A DNA stretch of 64,000 nt, from contig BCIG01000010.1 in the NCBI GenBank assembly GCA_001599915.1, positions 62,001-126,000 on the forward strand. The letters run 5' to 3'. Position 1 is the stretch's first letter; every line of letters begins with the position of its first letter. The translations under genes were made by a program, and so were the position numbers. The stretch comes from Symbiotaphrina buchneri (Eukaryota > Ascomycota > Symbiotaphrinales > Symbiotaphrinaceae). Below are positions 44,212 through 56,589 of the stretch, piece by piece. The notes beneath the pieces were generated by a model that had not been told where the DNA came from, made no database searches, and worked only from the letters and a program-made list of their open reading frames with translations.

Positions 44212-45245
44212 GACCGTGGGAGGAATAAAGGTCGAGGTCAGAACCGCCATAGCACTGAAGATCATGATGGTCATAAGAACATGGACCTGGAGTGGGTCAT
44301 GGTGGTTTTTTGCGCCTTAAAGTGGAGAATACAGCCCTGTCAGGATTATTCCTCCGGTATGCAGAGGGATGTGCCTGCGTATTGTCGGGCGTAAGATAGG
44401 GACAGCAGACGCAATGCTCCTAGACCAAGGTCGATATGGCCTCCGTGGGAATCCACTCCAGGAACATTGTCCTATTTGTTGGCCGGAGAAAGTGGGAAGC
44501 CTGAACAAATAATCACAGGGAAATGTGAGATCCCCGGCAACAGATCGTCAGGAACACGACGCGTCGCGTGCCAGGGGCCATGGTATAAGTGGTGACGAGT
44601 CCTTATCGACGAGGCAAGGGATGAAGATAACGTGCGCTATGAGCCAGGGGGCAGAATCTTATCTTGATGAGGAATAGTGAAACTCTCCACTTCCAGATGC
44701 ATCTTAAGAGTGCAGATGTTAGGAATGTGATCCATCTGCAAGGACGGAACGATCTCAATCTTAATTGGATGGTATCATGATAACGTCTTCCGTAGAGGAG
44801 CAGTTGGCAGAAGAAAAGGGGCTTGTTGTGGTTGACCCCTTAATCCGACGATTAGTCAGCACCCTGGGCTTGTTCCAGATGAGATGATCTCTCGTGCTGC
44901 CATTTATCTTCGAGAGGAGAGTTATTTTTGCGAGTTTGCTCATATTGGGATATGCTGGGATCCTTTAGTCCAATTGTCTTTCGTGCTTTTTGTTATCTTT
45001 GCCTTGGTTCCATCCAGCTGACAGGCTTGAATCCCTGTCACTGCTCTCATTGGCTGAAGATGCCTCGTATCTCCACATTGTCCCCGGGTTCCCCGCATTG
45101 GACCCCGCCTCAGATGTGCCGAAAGCTTCCACGCCATGCTTTAAAGCATAATTACCCTACAGCTCTATCTTCCGTCCTCTCAGTGTAACCATCATATTCC
45201 TCACTGATTGCATGTCTATTATTTCTCTATTATTCTACATTTACG
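44212..45245. other. Divergent promoter between the methyltransferase-like and LRR genes
   Basis: About 1.0 kb. Short frames only. It holds the promoters of both flanking genes. Confidence 0.45.
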
Positions 45246-46528
45246 ATGGCTGCATCAGAGAACACCCAGGGGCTTGACCCCTCTCTCGCCGGCGCTGCGC
45301 AAATCCAGCTGCAGGACTTCACCATCCCCGCCTTCCCGCTCGAAGCTTCGAACCTGAAGGAGCTGCGTCTCACAGCCGACATCAAAATGGACGAATACGA
45401 AAAGCTGCTCAAGGACTATGTGACCGTGCCGCAGCTTCCGAAGGGGGTCGAGTCGCTGGTACTGGAGCTCTTCTCCTTAGGCTACCCGCCGGGATTCCTG
45501 AAAGCTCTCAGCCAGCAACTACCCGCGCTGCAATCGTTGACGGTGTATAGCCAGCTGCTGGCAGGTATTTCGGAGGACTCGCGCAAGGACGCTGAGACCT
45601 TCTTCGAGAATGAAAAGTCGCTGCGAGCGCTCCACCTGCTTGACACATTCGCGCGGCCTGGTTTCTTCGAGGCCATCGGGAAGACCCTTTCATCTCGTGA
45701 TGACGGCCTCCGGTTCTTGGAGGTCAATTATACATTCCGTCATGAAGACGAAGACTTTCTCACAAGGGTTCCTGCGCCGGAGCTTCCGTTCTTGATCGGG
45801 CCTTCGCTGGTCACCTGCGCTTTCAACATCGCCGACCCGGAGAACACCGATGATCCCGATGATCCTGCAAACTTCACACAAGGAGGTGATGAGAGACCGC
45901 AGAAGCCACAGGGTGTGATGGCACTCAACCATACATTGTCCCCAGAGTTAGTGGACGCGCTGGTCGGAGACAAGGCGCCACGGGAACTGCTGTTGCTGAA
46001 CACGACGCTCTTCACACTGACGCTGGAGCAGCTAAGGACCGTGCTTGAGAAGCACAGGAAGCTCGCTTTGCTCGTCGCGACTGTGAGCGTGCAGCCGACG
46101 GAAGAGTGGAAGAAGGCTCTCCTTGACACACTAGCCTTGTGCCCCAACCTCGAGCAGGTAGAGCTGGTCGGAAATCCGAGTCTGGAGTTCTACATGGCGG
46201 TGAGTTCCTAGTTATCTGGCATCTCCTAGGAGCCGATTCTGACAGGCCTCCTCCGCAGATGACGAATCCAAGGCGCCAGGGCGAGACAATGCGCAAAACG
46301 TTTCCATCCAAGGAGGAAATGACTGGCTTGAGTGAGAAGTGCCCGAAACTCAGTAGCTTCAAAGCTACCATATTAAGAGTTTCGAGCTTTGGCTTGGTGG
46401 ATTGGCAAAAGGAAGAAGGAAAAGGAGAATGGCAGGGAGGTATCTTCCTACCAGAAAACAACGAGAATGCACAACCTCCGCCACCGATGATGGTGAGGAC
46501 GGAAGTCTCTGCAGCAGGTGCTGAATAG
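45246..46528 (+). CDS. Leucine-rich-repeat-like fungal protein
   Basis: Two exons (45246-46199, 46259-46528) joined by GTGAGT...CGCAG give 407 residues. Irregular LRR-like units with the L-xx-L-x-L pattern run through most of it: NLKELRLTADI, GVESLVLELFSL, ALQSLTVYSQLL, SLRALHLLDTF, GLRFLEVNYTF, PRELLLLNTTLF and NLEQVELVGNPSLEF. No F-box is visible at the N-terminus. The C-terminus is charged and Pro-rich. Such proteins act as binding scaffolds, often in ubiquitin ligases, but no specific role can be assigned. It lies 364 bp before an F-box/LRR gene on the same strand, and the two may be distant relatives. Confidence 0.8.
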
Positions 46529-46892
46529 ATGCGAGAGAAATGACATTGAATGAAAATGAATCGCATCGAGAAGAGCTCCATCATTGTGAAGCATGCTTAT
46601 CTAGACGGACTGTGTGGAAATATGTACGGAACCGGCCCCTTCCTGAACCATATGCCACAGATAATGCATGGAGCACCATGACCTATGATCTCTGAAACAG
46701 AATTATAGACGGCAGGCGTATCGGTGAAGGCAGAGATTGTGTATGGGTGTAATTCGTATCGGCAAGATCAACGGCCCGATAAACAGAGTACGGTGACCAC
46801 TACAGCCAATGACGAAGCGAGTGACATCAGACTGTATCACACTTACCACTTGCGCACTCCTCGCTCTCCTCCAACACTCTCCTCAGCAATGA
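46529..46892. other. Intergenic region between the LRR and F-box genes
   Basis: About 364 bp with only short frames; promoter of the F-box gene. Confidence 0.45.
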
Positions 46893-48247
46893 ATGCAAAC
46901 GACCACAGCAGCCATGGCGCTCGATGCCCAGCGCAACTGGGACCTAGAAATGGCCGAGTCGCTGGCTAAGATGCACATGCCCGCCAAGAGTCCATCTCGC
47001 AAACCCGCAAAAGTATCTTCTCAGCATACAAACACAATCTCCAAACCTCTCTCGAAACCATTCAATCTCCCCACCGAAGTCATACTGCAGGTGCTGAGAT
47101 ATGTGCCACCGCTACCGTCCAACCAGAAGACGCTGTACTCGCTCTGCTTGGTCTCAAGGCAGTGGTACTCTGCCGCCATCCCGAACCTGTATGCGCGGCC
47201 TTTCATAACGGGGAAGAATTTCGATAAGTTCGTTGCTACGATATGCCCACCGGCGAGCGCGCATGTGCGGAGAAGGACGGAGCTGGCTGGGTTCATAAGG
47301 AGGCTAGATTTGGGTTGTCTGGTCCATCACGGGAGCAAGAGTACCACAGCGAAGCTTCTGGGAAGGGTGAAGGGGAACTTGGAGGAGTTTATAGCTCCTC
47401 AAGTCAGTTTCGCGTGGGTCTTGTCCTCTTACAATCTCCAATGTCTGCGCTTCTGGCTGATAGAAGATCTGTATACAGAATCAACTGCTTTGCCCCGCTA
47501 AGCAAATGCGTACACCTTCGATTCCTCGACCTATCGCTGGTCTCAGAGACGATACCACTCGACGCGCTCTTCCATACCCTGCGCTCCCTACCGCGGCTTC
47601 GAACGCTAGTCTTCCCCCGCTCCACAGCCTATACCAGCACCTTCAACGCCAGCCAGGCGACATGGCCACCACACCTAGAGACCTTGCACCTCGAAGGTGA
47701 TTTCTCCAACGCCTTCCTCCTCGCCATCTCGAACTTCCCTCCGTCTCTAACAACACTCGCCATCGGCTCCTGCCCACACGCCGAAAACTCCGGCATCCGC
47801 ACTCTCTTGTCCGTCCCCGGCCCCCAACTCCACTCTCTCACTCTATCAAAACACCTCCCAGCCATCCTCCCCCCCTTCCTAGACGACATCCTCGACCTCT
47901 GCCCCTCGCTACACTTCCTCGCCATACCATGCGACTACCTAAGCTGGGCATTCTTCCGGCAGACCCGGAAGCACTCACACCCACTGCGCGAGCTGCAGCT
48001 CGACGCACTACATTCCGACGGTGCGCTTTTCACGCCGTACGACCTCGTCATCGCCATTGATCACAGCAAAATCCTTAAGAACCTGCGGCGGATTGGCGTG
48101 GCGGCGAAACTGTGGAACGTGGAGGATGCGGCGGTTGAGGCGAGCTTGAGTGACCTGGTGGAGATTATTGAGAGGTTGGCGGAGGAGGATGCAGAGGCGG
48201 GCCTGAAGGAGGGAGAGGAGGCGGAGGTGTGGTTGTTTGAGAGTTGA
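46893..48247 (+). CDS. F-box protein with C-terminal leucine-rich region
   Basis: Two exons (46893-47413, 47479-48247) give 429 residues; the intron is GTGGGT...ATACAG, and joining gives QVSFAINCFAPLSKC. The F-box is at about residues 55-100 (NLPTEVILQVLRYVPPLP...LYSLCLVSRQWYSAAIPNLYARPFI), the part that binds Skp1 in SCF ubiquitin ligases. LRR-like segments follow: HLRFLDLSLVSE, RLRTLVFPRS, HLETLHLEGDF, SLTTLAIGS, QLHSLTLSKHL, SLHFLAIPCDYL and PLRELQLDAL. These would bind the protein to be ubiquitinated. The tail is acidic. The start may be ATG 46914 instead, which would drop seven residues. Confidence 0.9.
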
Positions 48248-48569
48248 AGTTGATAGCTATACCCATCATGAGAGAATCACGATATATATGTACGCAGTTC
48301 TGTCTACGTGCCCTAGTGGGTTTGAGGAAGTCATCATGCATTTTGATCTTCTATCCCTGCAATGGCCTTCCCCAACACCTCCATAGGGTCCTATATTGCC
48401 CTCCATGTCAATGTTGCCGTCCAGGACTTAAATATGACACGAACGTGAACTGATGAGGCACGCCTCGCAATGTGCCTCAGTCATCCCCCTACTAAATCTG
48501 CCGGGTATCCGCGATGATCTATCCGTCTAATGACCCAATACATGGCGAGCCAACAACCACAGGCGCGTC
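48248..48569. other. Convergent intergenic region
   Basis: About 320 bp between two converging stop codons. Nothing supported. Confidence 0.45.
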
Positions 48570-49887
48570 CTATTTTGAATCAACATCAATCCCCTCCTTC
48601 TTCAGCCCCCACTTGACCGCCTCCCAGACATCATCAACAACGACCTTCGGCCGCCACTCCGGCTCACCATCCTCTTCTCTCCACACGCCCGTGCGGACCA
48701 GAATACTATCCCACTCGCTGCCCCACTTGCTCTGATACGAGTTCGCACCACAGATATCGCTCGCGGGATTATCGCCCACGAAATACACTTTGCGCAACTT
48801 GTCCACCGGCACCCCCTCTCCAACTCTTCTCCGCACCAGCTCCGCGCGATGCGCGTTCAACTTGCGCTCCGCGAACTCGTATGTCACGTGGAAGGGCTTG
48901 CCGATGACCTGCTTGTGGAGCTTCACCCCGTGCGCGGGGCCGCCCGTGACCGCCGCCCAGATGCCCTCAAGCGCCTCGCGGAAGCCGCCCTGGCCGAGGC
49001 GTGGGAGCGGGTACGCGGCCGCCCACCACAGGTCCGGGTTGGAGAAGAACAGCGGCGGCTGGCCATCCTGCTGGAAGCCGCGGTTGGGCAGGTCGGCGCG
49101 GTGGGTCTTGCGGCTGCGCGTGCCGAGCACGCCGCCCTCGGAGAGGAGCAGGTCGAGGATGACGTGCGCGTCGAGACCCCAGTCGCGCGGGTCGTTGTAG
49201 ACGAATATGGCCTCGATTTTGATAGGGCCTGGAGGCAGCGGCCGCGCGTAGCTGCGGTGGTACGAGAGGAAGTGCTTTGAGAAAGGCCAGATGGAGGGGT
49301 CGGCGGCGAAGATGTCACCGGGTGTGATAACGTGCTTGAAACCGTATTGCTCGGCTACGCGCCGGCAGTTGTCCCCGTCGCCACCGACGACTAGCACGTG
49401 TGCGTCCCGCAGTGGACCTTCGGCGTAGGCGGCGAAGGGGCTGTGGGATTGGATGAAGAGGGATTCGGAGAGTGGGACGGAGAGCAACTCTGAGAGATGT
49501 GCGACCCGTGCGGATTCGTGTGTGCCCCCGCCGTTGGTTAGGAGGATGAACGGGACCTGCGCGGCTTGTAGGTAGGAGAGGGCTTTGGGCGCCTTGGGGA
49601 TGGGCCGCGAGGAGCGGAGGAGGACGCCGTCGATGCTATTGAGGTCAGACTGAAGGTAAAGGCAGGATTCTGGAGAGGAATAAATACTCAAATGCGAAAG
49701 CAAAGTCGGGGATCTTGGATGAAGAGCGCGCAGTCGAGGTGGGGTGGAAGGAGCGGCGGGATGGCCGGCAGCATGATGCTCGCCAGAGCGCACCACTAGA
49801 GGCAATCGGTGGCGATGCAAAGATATTTCCTGGACCGAATGCAACTTTGAAGTGCCGCAGAAGCGGGCCTTTTGTGCAGACAGCCAT
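48570..49887 (-). CDS. Mitochondrial HAD-superfamily phosphatase, CECR5/HDHD5 type
   Basis: Two exons (49688-49887, 48570-49635) give 421 residues. The first about 55 residues are rich in R and S and poor in acids (FHPTSTARSSSKIP), a likely mitochondrial presequence. The splice junction creates HAD motif I, FAFDIDGVLLRS, with the nucleophile Asp. Motif II is FILLTNGGGTHES, where a Thr replaces the more usual Ser. The Lys of motif III is probably in GKPFHVTYEFAE, and motif IV is VYFVGDNPASDICGANSY. The order and spacing fit the CECR5 subfamily, whose biological substrate is not established. An unspliced frame starting at 49844 (MHSVQEI) is the wrong reading. Confidence 0.93.
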
Positions 49888-50387
49888 CCCTTTGTGAATT
49901 AGGTGCTTGTGGTCATGATGGATGTCGGAAGTGAGTCGAATGCATGTGGATGATGTCTGTTGATAACGGCAAGTTCCGGTATCACTGATATGAGATCCTC
50001 AGGGGTAAAAGGGGCTGTCACTGTTCGATTCACTGGGACCGGTGAATGCGGAGCCATCAAGGGAATCGAGTCAAGATCATTGGTATTTAATAAACTCGAC
50101 GGGAATGGGCAATCGCGAGTTACGGCCTCTCTACTGCTCTTGTCCTGGCATATTCTGCAGCTATTTACTTCGTTTAGGCAGCCGTGGAAATCATTTCATT
50201 TGTCAGTCTACATACACAAGAAAACGTGTGTGTGACGATCCTTTTTCCGTTATTTGATCAAGTCATGACTCGGGAAAAGATGGACAAGCCATCAAACAGC
50301 AAAGCCAAGATTCGTGTTTCGCGTTCCTCGTTAACTTAGCCAGAAAAGCCATACCAAGATGTCGTCAGATGACATAGCTCCTAGACA
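49888..50387. other. Intergenic region, promoter of the CECR5-type gene
   Basis: About 500 bp. Nothing beyond the promoter is expected or seen. Confidence 0.45.
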
Positions 50388-53048
50388 TTAGGTATACCTC
50401 CAATAGTAATCACCACCTCCGCGTGCCTGATGCCCATATGGATTGGCGAGAGCGAGGTCGGGAGGCGTCTGGCGACCATAGCCGTCTGCACCGTTTGCGA
50501 CCCCGCCATAGGCCATTCCTCCGCCAGCATAGCCGCCGTACCCAGCAGCTGCCCCACCGGAGTTGAGAGTCCCCGCTACACGAGCATATCTCGGATCTCT
50601 GCCCAACCTCCGAGGCGGCGCTCCAAAATCCTCTCCATAGAAGCTCTTGATGCCGTCTTGACTCCTGTCAATGGCCCACTCCGGAGGCCTTGCAAAACGA
50701 TCGAAACCCTTTGGACGTGCGTCAAGAGAGTCGGGAGTCATGAGGTAGTCATGAAGCGTGCAGAGAAGAGGGATCATGAGACGATTTGTGGTATTGCTGG
50801 TAACGTAATCAGGTTTGGGAGTTGGTTTCGTTGGAGTAGGACGTTGATCACCGATCGTGCCAAGCGGTTTAGGTTTCTTCGCACCGTCTCCAATTGTACC
50901 AGATGATCCGGGAGCCATCTGACCTCTAGTAAGCTCATAGTGCACTTTCTTCCGCTGATACTCCTCATCCGCTTTTGCTTGCAGAAATTTATGCAACACC
51001 GGATCAGGACCATCATCTGTGTTCCACCACTTCTCGACCTCGTGACGAAAATGCTCGTTGCGCACCTTCTTTCTCTCGGTGATTGTAACGCCATCTTCTG
51101 TGGTCCAGGTCTTTGGAACATCATGTTCATAGTAGCGGATGCCACCATAATCTCCATTTTGATTCCAAAGAGCAATAAGCTCCTGCTCGGAGACGGTTCC
51201 AAGCTGCTCTTGGGTGAAGCTGACAGGTGCAGCCGTGTGAATCTCGACTTCGCGCCTCAACCATGGAATTGGCTCACTTCCAGGAAGCAGCGGCGGAAGT
51301 TCATCTTCATCAGATTGAGATGGAACAGAGTTGGTTCTAGAGGTGGTAGTTGCGGTAGCCCCGGCATTGCTGAAAACGGATCCGCCTCTAGATTTCGATT
51401 GAGATGAGAGAGGATCGTGCATAACTGATCTGCCTGAAGCACGTCTCTCGGAACTCTCTGCAATGTTCTGCAAGGACTTTAGCAACGCCTGGCGTCTCGT
51501 TGGTGAAGCATTAGAGCGCACACTAGAAGTTGGCGTAGTGACTGTTTGTTGCATGGTGCTGAATTGAGTATGGGGTGCAGCCGAAGGCAATAGCTCAAGC
51601 TTTCCGGGTTGCAATTTAGACGTCGCAGACAACGGGTTCGGACGTATAGCTTCAGTGGTAGCGGTCTTTCCGTAAGTCATATGGTTGACTGATGCTGGTG
51701 GTGTTGGCTGCCCATTGTTGAAGGGTGCGGCGCTTCCAGAGAGCCCGTTTGCGTTGTAAGGTCTTGTCCCTGAAGGTGGTCCAACAAATGGATCATCAAC
51801 TCCCACTGCTCTGGCAGGTGAGAAGGAGAAGACTTTGGACTCAGGATTGAGCTTACGCATGGGCACTTGGCTCACTGGCTTTGCGTCGGGGATTGCAGAC
51901 TTATTCTTCGCTGGCAGGACTCCAAGCGCAGCAAGTTTCGTTTCTTGGTCCATAGGCGGTAGGACACCCAGGGAAGCTAGTTTGGCTTCGATCTCTGCTT
52001 CATGCCTCTTCATCTCATGCGTTCCAGATCTCTGAGGTGTGAGAGTTGTATTCGTCTTGCGCCAGTCATTGCTTTGCATTGCGAGGTGACCATTGTGGCC
52101 AAATGTAGTAGTAGCAAACGGGTCAATATTCACACCCGGGTTGGTCGGTGGGGCAGGGCGGCTGCTCGGATTTCCAGGCCGCCTGAGAGAAATATTAGAC
52201 ACGGTCTTCACAGGGAAATGCTCGACCAACTCGGGTTCATGAGTGGTATCTTCAGATCCCGGAACCCATTCAGCAATGTCAAAATCCGCCGCGATACGAG
52301 CTTGAAGTGCATCGGTCGACGATAAAGACTGGCGTGGCCGTGGATTGATGGTGTTTCTGGCAATGATCGAGGCATTTTGCATGCTGGCTGTTGTATAGAC
52401 ACTTGATCCACTCCGCTCTCTGCTTGGCGACATGATAGCATCTTGCTCTTGCAGGTTCAACCTGCCATCGTCTTCCATCTGCTGTAGATGTCTAGACACC
52501 ATAGCGTCGACATCTTCTCCAGGTCTCAACAACTGCTGGATGGTGGCCCTCTCTTCTTTGTAGTACAGCGGAATGTCTGGTGGGTACTTCTTGCGAGTAG
52601 GTGTTCCTCCGTAGGTGCCTCCACCAGTGACTGACATGGCATCCTCACCTCCATACCTGCTAGGAGTTCCGCGAGGCGGCGTTGCGCTTCCGGTAACGCT
52701 GTAAACATCCCCAAGATCCTCTTCAGTGAGAGGTCTCCAGTTCTTGTTGCCCCTCTTACGATATTGCGGCTTCAACTTGGTGTAGGCACTCAGTGATACA
52801 GGTGAGGGTGAGTACTCTTGCTCAAGGGCTTCGGCAGCTTGCGCCTTCTTGATTTTTGCGTCCATAGCCTCTGCAGCCTTCACACGTGCCGCGAAGCTGT
52901 CCATCTTGGGTTGAGGAAATGAGCTGCTGGAAGGAGCGAGAGCGTCTTGAGCACAGACGGCTTCAGAGTAGATCTCAGTCTGATAAGATGGTTTTGAGAA
53001 GGTCGGTTCAGCCTCTCCGCCCTCTTCGTCTGGTGATTCAGACGGCAA
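50388..53048 (-). CDS. Large, mostly disordered conserved fungal protein
   Basis: A single exon of 886 residues; an in-frame ATG at 52904 (MDSFAARVKAAEAMDAKIKK) would give 838 and begins in a helical, more conserved-looking stretch. The next part, LKPQYRKRGNKNWRPLTEED, looks like a short conserved block. The middle is disordered and rich in S/T/P, with an internal duplication (LASLGVLPPMDQETK then LAALGVLPAKNKS). A folded region seems to lie at about residues 590-720 (IPWLRREVEIHTAAP, YYEHDVPKTWTTEDGVTITE, HFRHEVEKWWNTDD). The C-terminus is Gly/Tyr-rich (GGAAAGYGGYAGGGMAYGG). No known domain is recognised; a cytoskeletal or RNA-linked scaffold is possible but unproven. Confidence 0.85.
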   Translation of the reverse strand: MPSESPDEEGGEAEPTFSKPSYQTEIYSEAVCAQDALAPSSSSFPQPKMDSFAARVKAAEAMDAKIKKAQAAEALEQEYSPSPVSLSAYTKLKPQYRKRGNKNWRPLTEEDLGDVYSVTGSATPPRGTPSRYGGEDAMSVTGGGTYGGTPTRKKYPPDIPLYYKEERATIQQLLRPGEDVDAMVSRHLQQMEDDGRLNLQEQDAIMSPSRERSGSSVYTTASMQNASIIARNTINPRPRQSLSSTDALQARIAADFDIAEWVPGSEDTTHEPELVEHFPVKTVSNISLRRPGNPSSRPAPPTNPGVNIDPFATTTFGHNGHLAMQSNDWRKTNTTLTPQRSGTHEMKRHEAEIEAKLASLGVLPPMDQETKLAALGVLPAKNKSAIPDAKPVSQVPMRKLNPESKVFSFSPARAVGVDDPFVGPPSGTRPYNANGLSGSAAPFNNGQPTPPASVNHMTYGKTATTEAIRPNPLSATSKLQPGKLELLPSAAPHTQFSTMQQTVTTPTSSVRSNASPTRRQALLKSLQNIAESSERRASGRSVMHDPLSSQSKSRGGSVFSNAGATATTTSRTNSVPSQSDEDELPPLLPGSEPIPWLRREVEIHTAAPVSFTQEQLGTVSEQELIALWNQNGDYGGIRYYEHDVPKTWTTEDGVTITERKKVRNEHFRHEVEKWWNTDDGPDPVLHKFLQAKADEEYQRKKVHYELTRGQMAPGSSGTIGDGAKKPKPLGTIGDQRPTPTKPTPKPDYVTSNTTNRLMIPLLCTLHDYLMTPDSLDARPKGFDRFARPPEWAIDRSQDGIKSFYGEDFGAPPRRLGRDPRYARVAGTLNSGGAAAGYGGYAGGGMAYGGVANGADGYGRQTPPDLALANPYGHQARGGGDYYWRYT

Positions 53049-54437
53049 GGTGACAAAGTTGATATGAGAGTATGGAGAAGAAAGATTTGAGGTCTGCTTT
53101 CCAGCCGCAGCCCGGCGAGAAAGACCCGGAGGGAGAAGTGCAGAGTTGCGCGCCCTAGCTATTGTGGAGGTTGGCTATTAGCCGCCGACGAGGTAATCAA
53201 GTTAATGGCCTGACTTACGGCGAGCACGACGTCGTCGAGCCACTTTGTCCGCTGACCACAAGAACGTGCGCACGAGATTGCGCTGCTACACCGCTGTCTG
53301 TGATTCGACGGAGAGAATGAAAGCTTTGTTACGAGAAAGGAGTTTGAGAAGATAAGAATGGAGGATGGCAGAAGCTTGTGATGATGTGGTTGGCAGGACC
53401 TCGTCTGTATTATGGAAGAAACTAACAGAATGGACACTGTTTCTACTCACCTCACCCACATTCGTGGCACCGGAGTGAAAGGCTACCCCAAAGGGAACCG
53501 ATGAATTTAATAACCGTACAAAGCTATGGCTTTGCCGGTTCTATAGCATACAATCGTCCATAAGGCTCGCCGTAACCGTTCCAGCATGCCAATTCAGCAT
53601 TCTTCTTCACCGGGATGCCAGTTCCCTTGGACGAGACCTACGCCCAGAGGGCTCCATATTGTGGGATTGACAACATCAACTTTTTGAATGATACCTTTAC
53701 CATTTACGCTGGCGCAAGTACTGACAAACAGCAACAGCCTCTGCGGGTTTCCTCCTCGCTGTAAGATATGCCAAGTCAAACTTTATGAAAAATGAAACAT
53801 TTAGAAAATAAATCACTGCTCGGTTAACCGGATATGAAGCAAGACCTGAACCATTACTGCAGGATAATTCTGAGATCTTGTGAAGGAATTGCTTGCAGCA
53901 TTGCTCACAAGGGTGAGGGATGATTCTGAGACTAGGAGACAATGACCACACTGCCTGGCGGTAAGCAGCCATGAGCTATTCGGATAGACTAAGAGATGTT
54001 CATCACCGAAGACGAAGCCAAGAGGCACCTGAAAGATCATCCATCAATTACTCGCCGTGAGTCCGGTTACATTCCCTTAACTGACAATGCGCAATGGCAC
54101 GGTTCCTCGGATACCCTGAGACCAGATATAAGTGAGTCCCGACAGCCAGGATCATCTCTACCTATAGACTTTCGAGAAGTATGATGGCACATAATACAGC
54201 ATTGAATTGTAGGACGAATATACCCTATCACTCTGGGCTGCTTCGTTGATGTCGTCTACAATTTGGGAAGGACGTTGGTGAAATATCGGGCACTTGTTGG
54301 TCCGATTTGGATGGTTTACGCCTTAGTCATCATTGTTGATGTGACGCGTTTCGCGTCCGCTTGGACCTCACTGTGCCTCCCACCGCGGGCAATTTTGCGA
54401 CAAATTGCACCTTCCACTCTTGTCCGCAGATCTTGCC
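53049..54437. other. Long divergent intergenic region
   Basis: About 1.4 kb between divergent genes. Short frames only. The part at 53100-53440 may be 5' untranslated sequence of the large disordered protein gene. Confidence 0.45.
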
Positions 54438-56035
54438 ATGGCCTCAGAACCGCCTCTCCCTCCTCTCTTCTCCAATTCGACCAGTCTACCTCACCGACCA
54501 CTCGTCGGCGCGAGGAAGCGCTCTCGGGACTATGAGCCACCAACAAGCAGCGACCCGCCTCTGTTCTCGAGCGACGACTTCCCGGGCGGGGCCTCGAGCG
54601 AGGACTACGTAGGGAGGCGGCGCAAGAGGCAATATCGGGGCCCCTGGTGGGCGGCCGTCACGTCGGGCAATGGATATGGCGAGGAATATCCGAAAAGGAA
54701 ACGCGAGTTCAAGCGCGCGGTGGATAGCGGGGTGTGGATGGGCAGCGAGGATACGGAGGGCAGCAACGAGGATGCATTGGTGGAGTTGCACGTAGCGCAT
54801 GGTGAAGCGCGTGAGGTGCAGGAGAGGACGGATCCGGCCTACCTCGATAGAGAAGGGTTTGGGTTGGAGAGCGAAGGAGCGCAGATATCTGGTGACCCGT
54901 GGTTGTCCTCCTCGCAGCAGGATAGATCCCAAGCCGCGGCGGAAGAGATTATTACGCACTGCTTGGAGTTGGGGATCGAGCAAGTCGATCTTTCGTAAGT
55001 CTCGATGCTGCAGCCCTTTTCAAAAAGCAGTTCAGCTAACCATCCCTCAGTGGCCTGGGCCTCTCAAGTCTCCCCGATGACGTCCTCCGCCCATTACGAA
55101 CTCTCACCAAGCACCCCGAAGTCGACCACATCCCACCAAGCCAAGAAGCATACGGGCCCCTAACTCCCTCCTTGATGCTCTACCTCTCACGAAACATGCT
55201 CCGGAGCGTGCCCCTCGAGATCTTCAACCTCGACGCGCTGACGGTGCTCAGCCTGCGGAACAATAAGCTGACCGAGCTGCCCAGCGCCATCGGCCGGCTC
55301 GAGAACCTGGCCGAGCTCAATGTGGGCGGCAACAAGCTCCGCTGGCTACCCTGGGAGATCCTCAAGCTCGTCAAGCCCAATGGAAACTTGAAGACCCTCA
55401 GCATTTACCCCAACCCTTTCTTCGTCCCGGCTTTCTCGGAGGGCGAATATGATCCAGCCACTCCACAAAGCTCAGAGGAGGTCGAGATGGACGACGAACC
55501 GCCCTCTTCGACGCCCTCGTCATGGTGTCCGAAGCATCTCCACTCCAGCTCACCGACATACTTGTCCATCACCGGCCCGCCCCTCCCAACCCAAGCCCCA
55601 CCTCCATCCTCACACGCCACCACCGACCTCCACCTCCCTACCACAGCCTCTTCCAGCACCCTCCAACCGTACCCCACGTCCTCCCCCGCCCCTTCCCTCC
55701 TGGACCTCTCCCTGCGCACAACAACAACACACTTCTCCCGCCCCTCCGCAACCTTCCTGTCCGCGCTCCCCGCACCCATCGGACCTCTCCTGCAGCGCGC
55801 CTTCGACACCGCTGCCGCGGGCGGAACAGCGTGCTCCGTGTGCGGCCGCAGCTACGTCGTGCCCCGCACCGAGTGGATCGAGTGGTGGGATCTCGTGCCG
55901 CCGGCGGGAGGAAGACTGGAGGAGCAGCAGCCGCTTCTTCGGAATGGGGAGGGTGCGGAGAAGGGGAGGAAGAGGGCGGGCGTGCCGCTGTTGAGGAGGG
56001 GGTGTTCGTGGAGGTGTGTGGGTGGTGCTTTGTGA
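54438..56035 (+). CDS. Leucine-rich repeat protein with C-terminal CxxC motif
   Basis: Two exons (54438-54994, 55051-56035; intron GTAAGT...CCTCAG) give 513 residues. The N-terminal 170 residues are charged and disordered (RRRKRQYRGPWWAAV). Typical LRR units then follow: IEQVDLSGLGLSSLPDD, LMLYLSRNMLRSVPLEIF, ALTVLSLRNNKLTELPSAIG and NLAELNVGGNKLRWLPWEIL, ending with LKTLSIYPNPF. A long S/T/P-rich linker leads to CSVCGRSYV...VPLLRRGCSWRC, which may hold zinc. This build is known in filamentous fungi simply as LRR-domain protein. The function is not established. The unspliced alternative frames over 55449-56205 are Pro/Arg-rich shadows. Confidence 0.88.
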
Positions 56036-56589
56036 AAATTTGCGTTCTGAGGATGTGTGTGTGGATGGGGAGAGGAAGTGGGGATATCTGTGGCCGGGGA
56101 GGTGCCAGAGAAATGGGAGGGCTGCATTTGACGGCGATATGTGATGGCTACTTTAGCTGGATTGCGTGTGTCTTTTATGCGTGTCTTTTATGCATGACTA
56201 GGTAGTGGGAGATACTTCCAGGAGCATGTCTTAACATCAGGCATATGCTATTTCATGGTCTACTCACGGATGGCGGCCTACTACATTCTACAAGAAGATT
56301 CACAGCCCATAATAAGAGCATACAACATTGTCATACGGGCTTTTGGATTTGCTGCTAGCTAGGTACCATCGCAATGGTCATAATAAATAAGCTACCAATA
56401 GCAACCCTCGTGCGTTTCGACCATATCTCCGCTGGACAGGAAGATAGGTACGCCCAAGACTCATCAGAAGACGCTTTTTGATAAAGCATCAAGGTATCGT
56501 GAGGTCATGCATTTTCATCTCAAGTGAAAGCATCAAAGCAACGCTCAAATCCGCTTTTCTGTCCTGCTTCATATGAAGCAATCACCAGC
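56036..56589. other. Convergent intergenic region
   Basis: About 550 bp between converging genes. Nothing supported. Confidence 0.45.

Noticed and set aside
48849-49318. Frames of 131-143 codons over the HAD gene
   Set aside because: Shadows of a gene with complete HAD motifs.
53159-54046. Short minus-strand frames upstream of the large disordered protein
   Set aside because: They look like untranslated leader or intergenic sequence; no frame joins the main exon with a convincing junction.
55449-56205. Pro/Arg-rich frames of 181 and 227 codons
   Set aside because: They overlap the second exon of the LRR gene in other frames and carry no motif.
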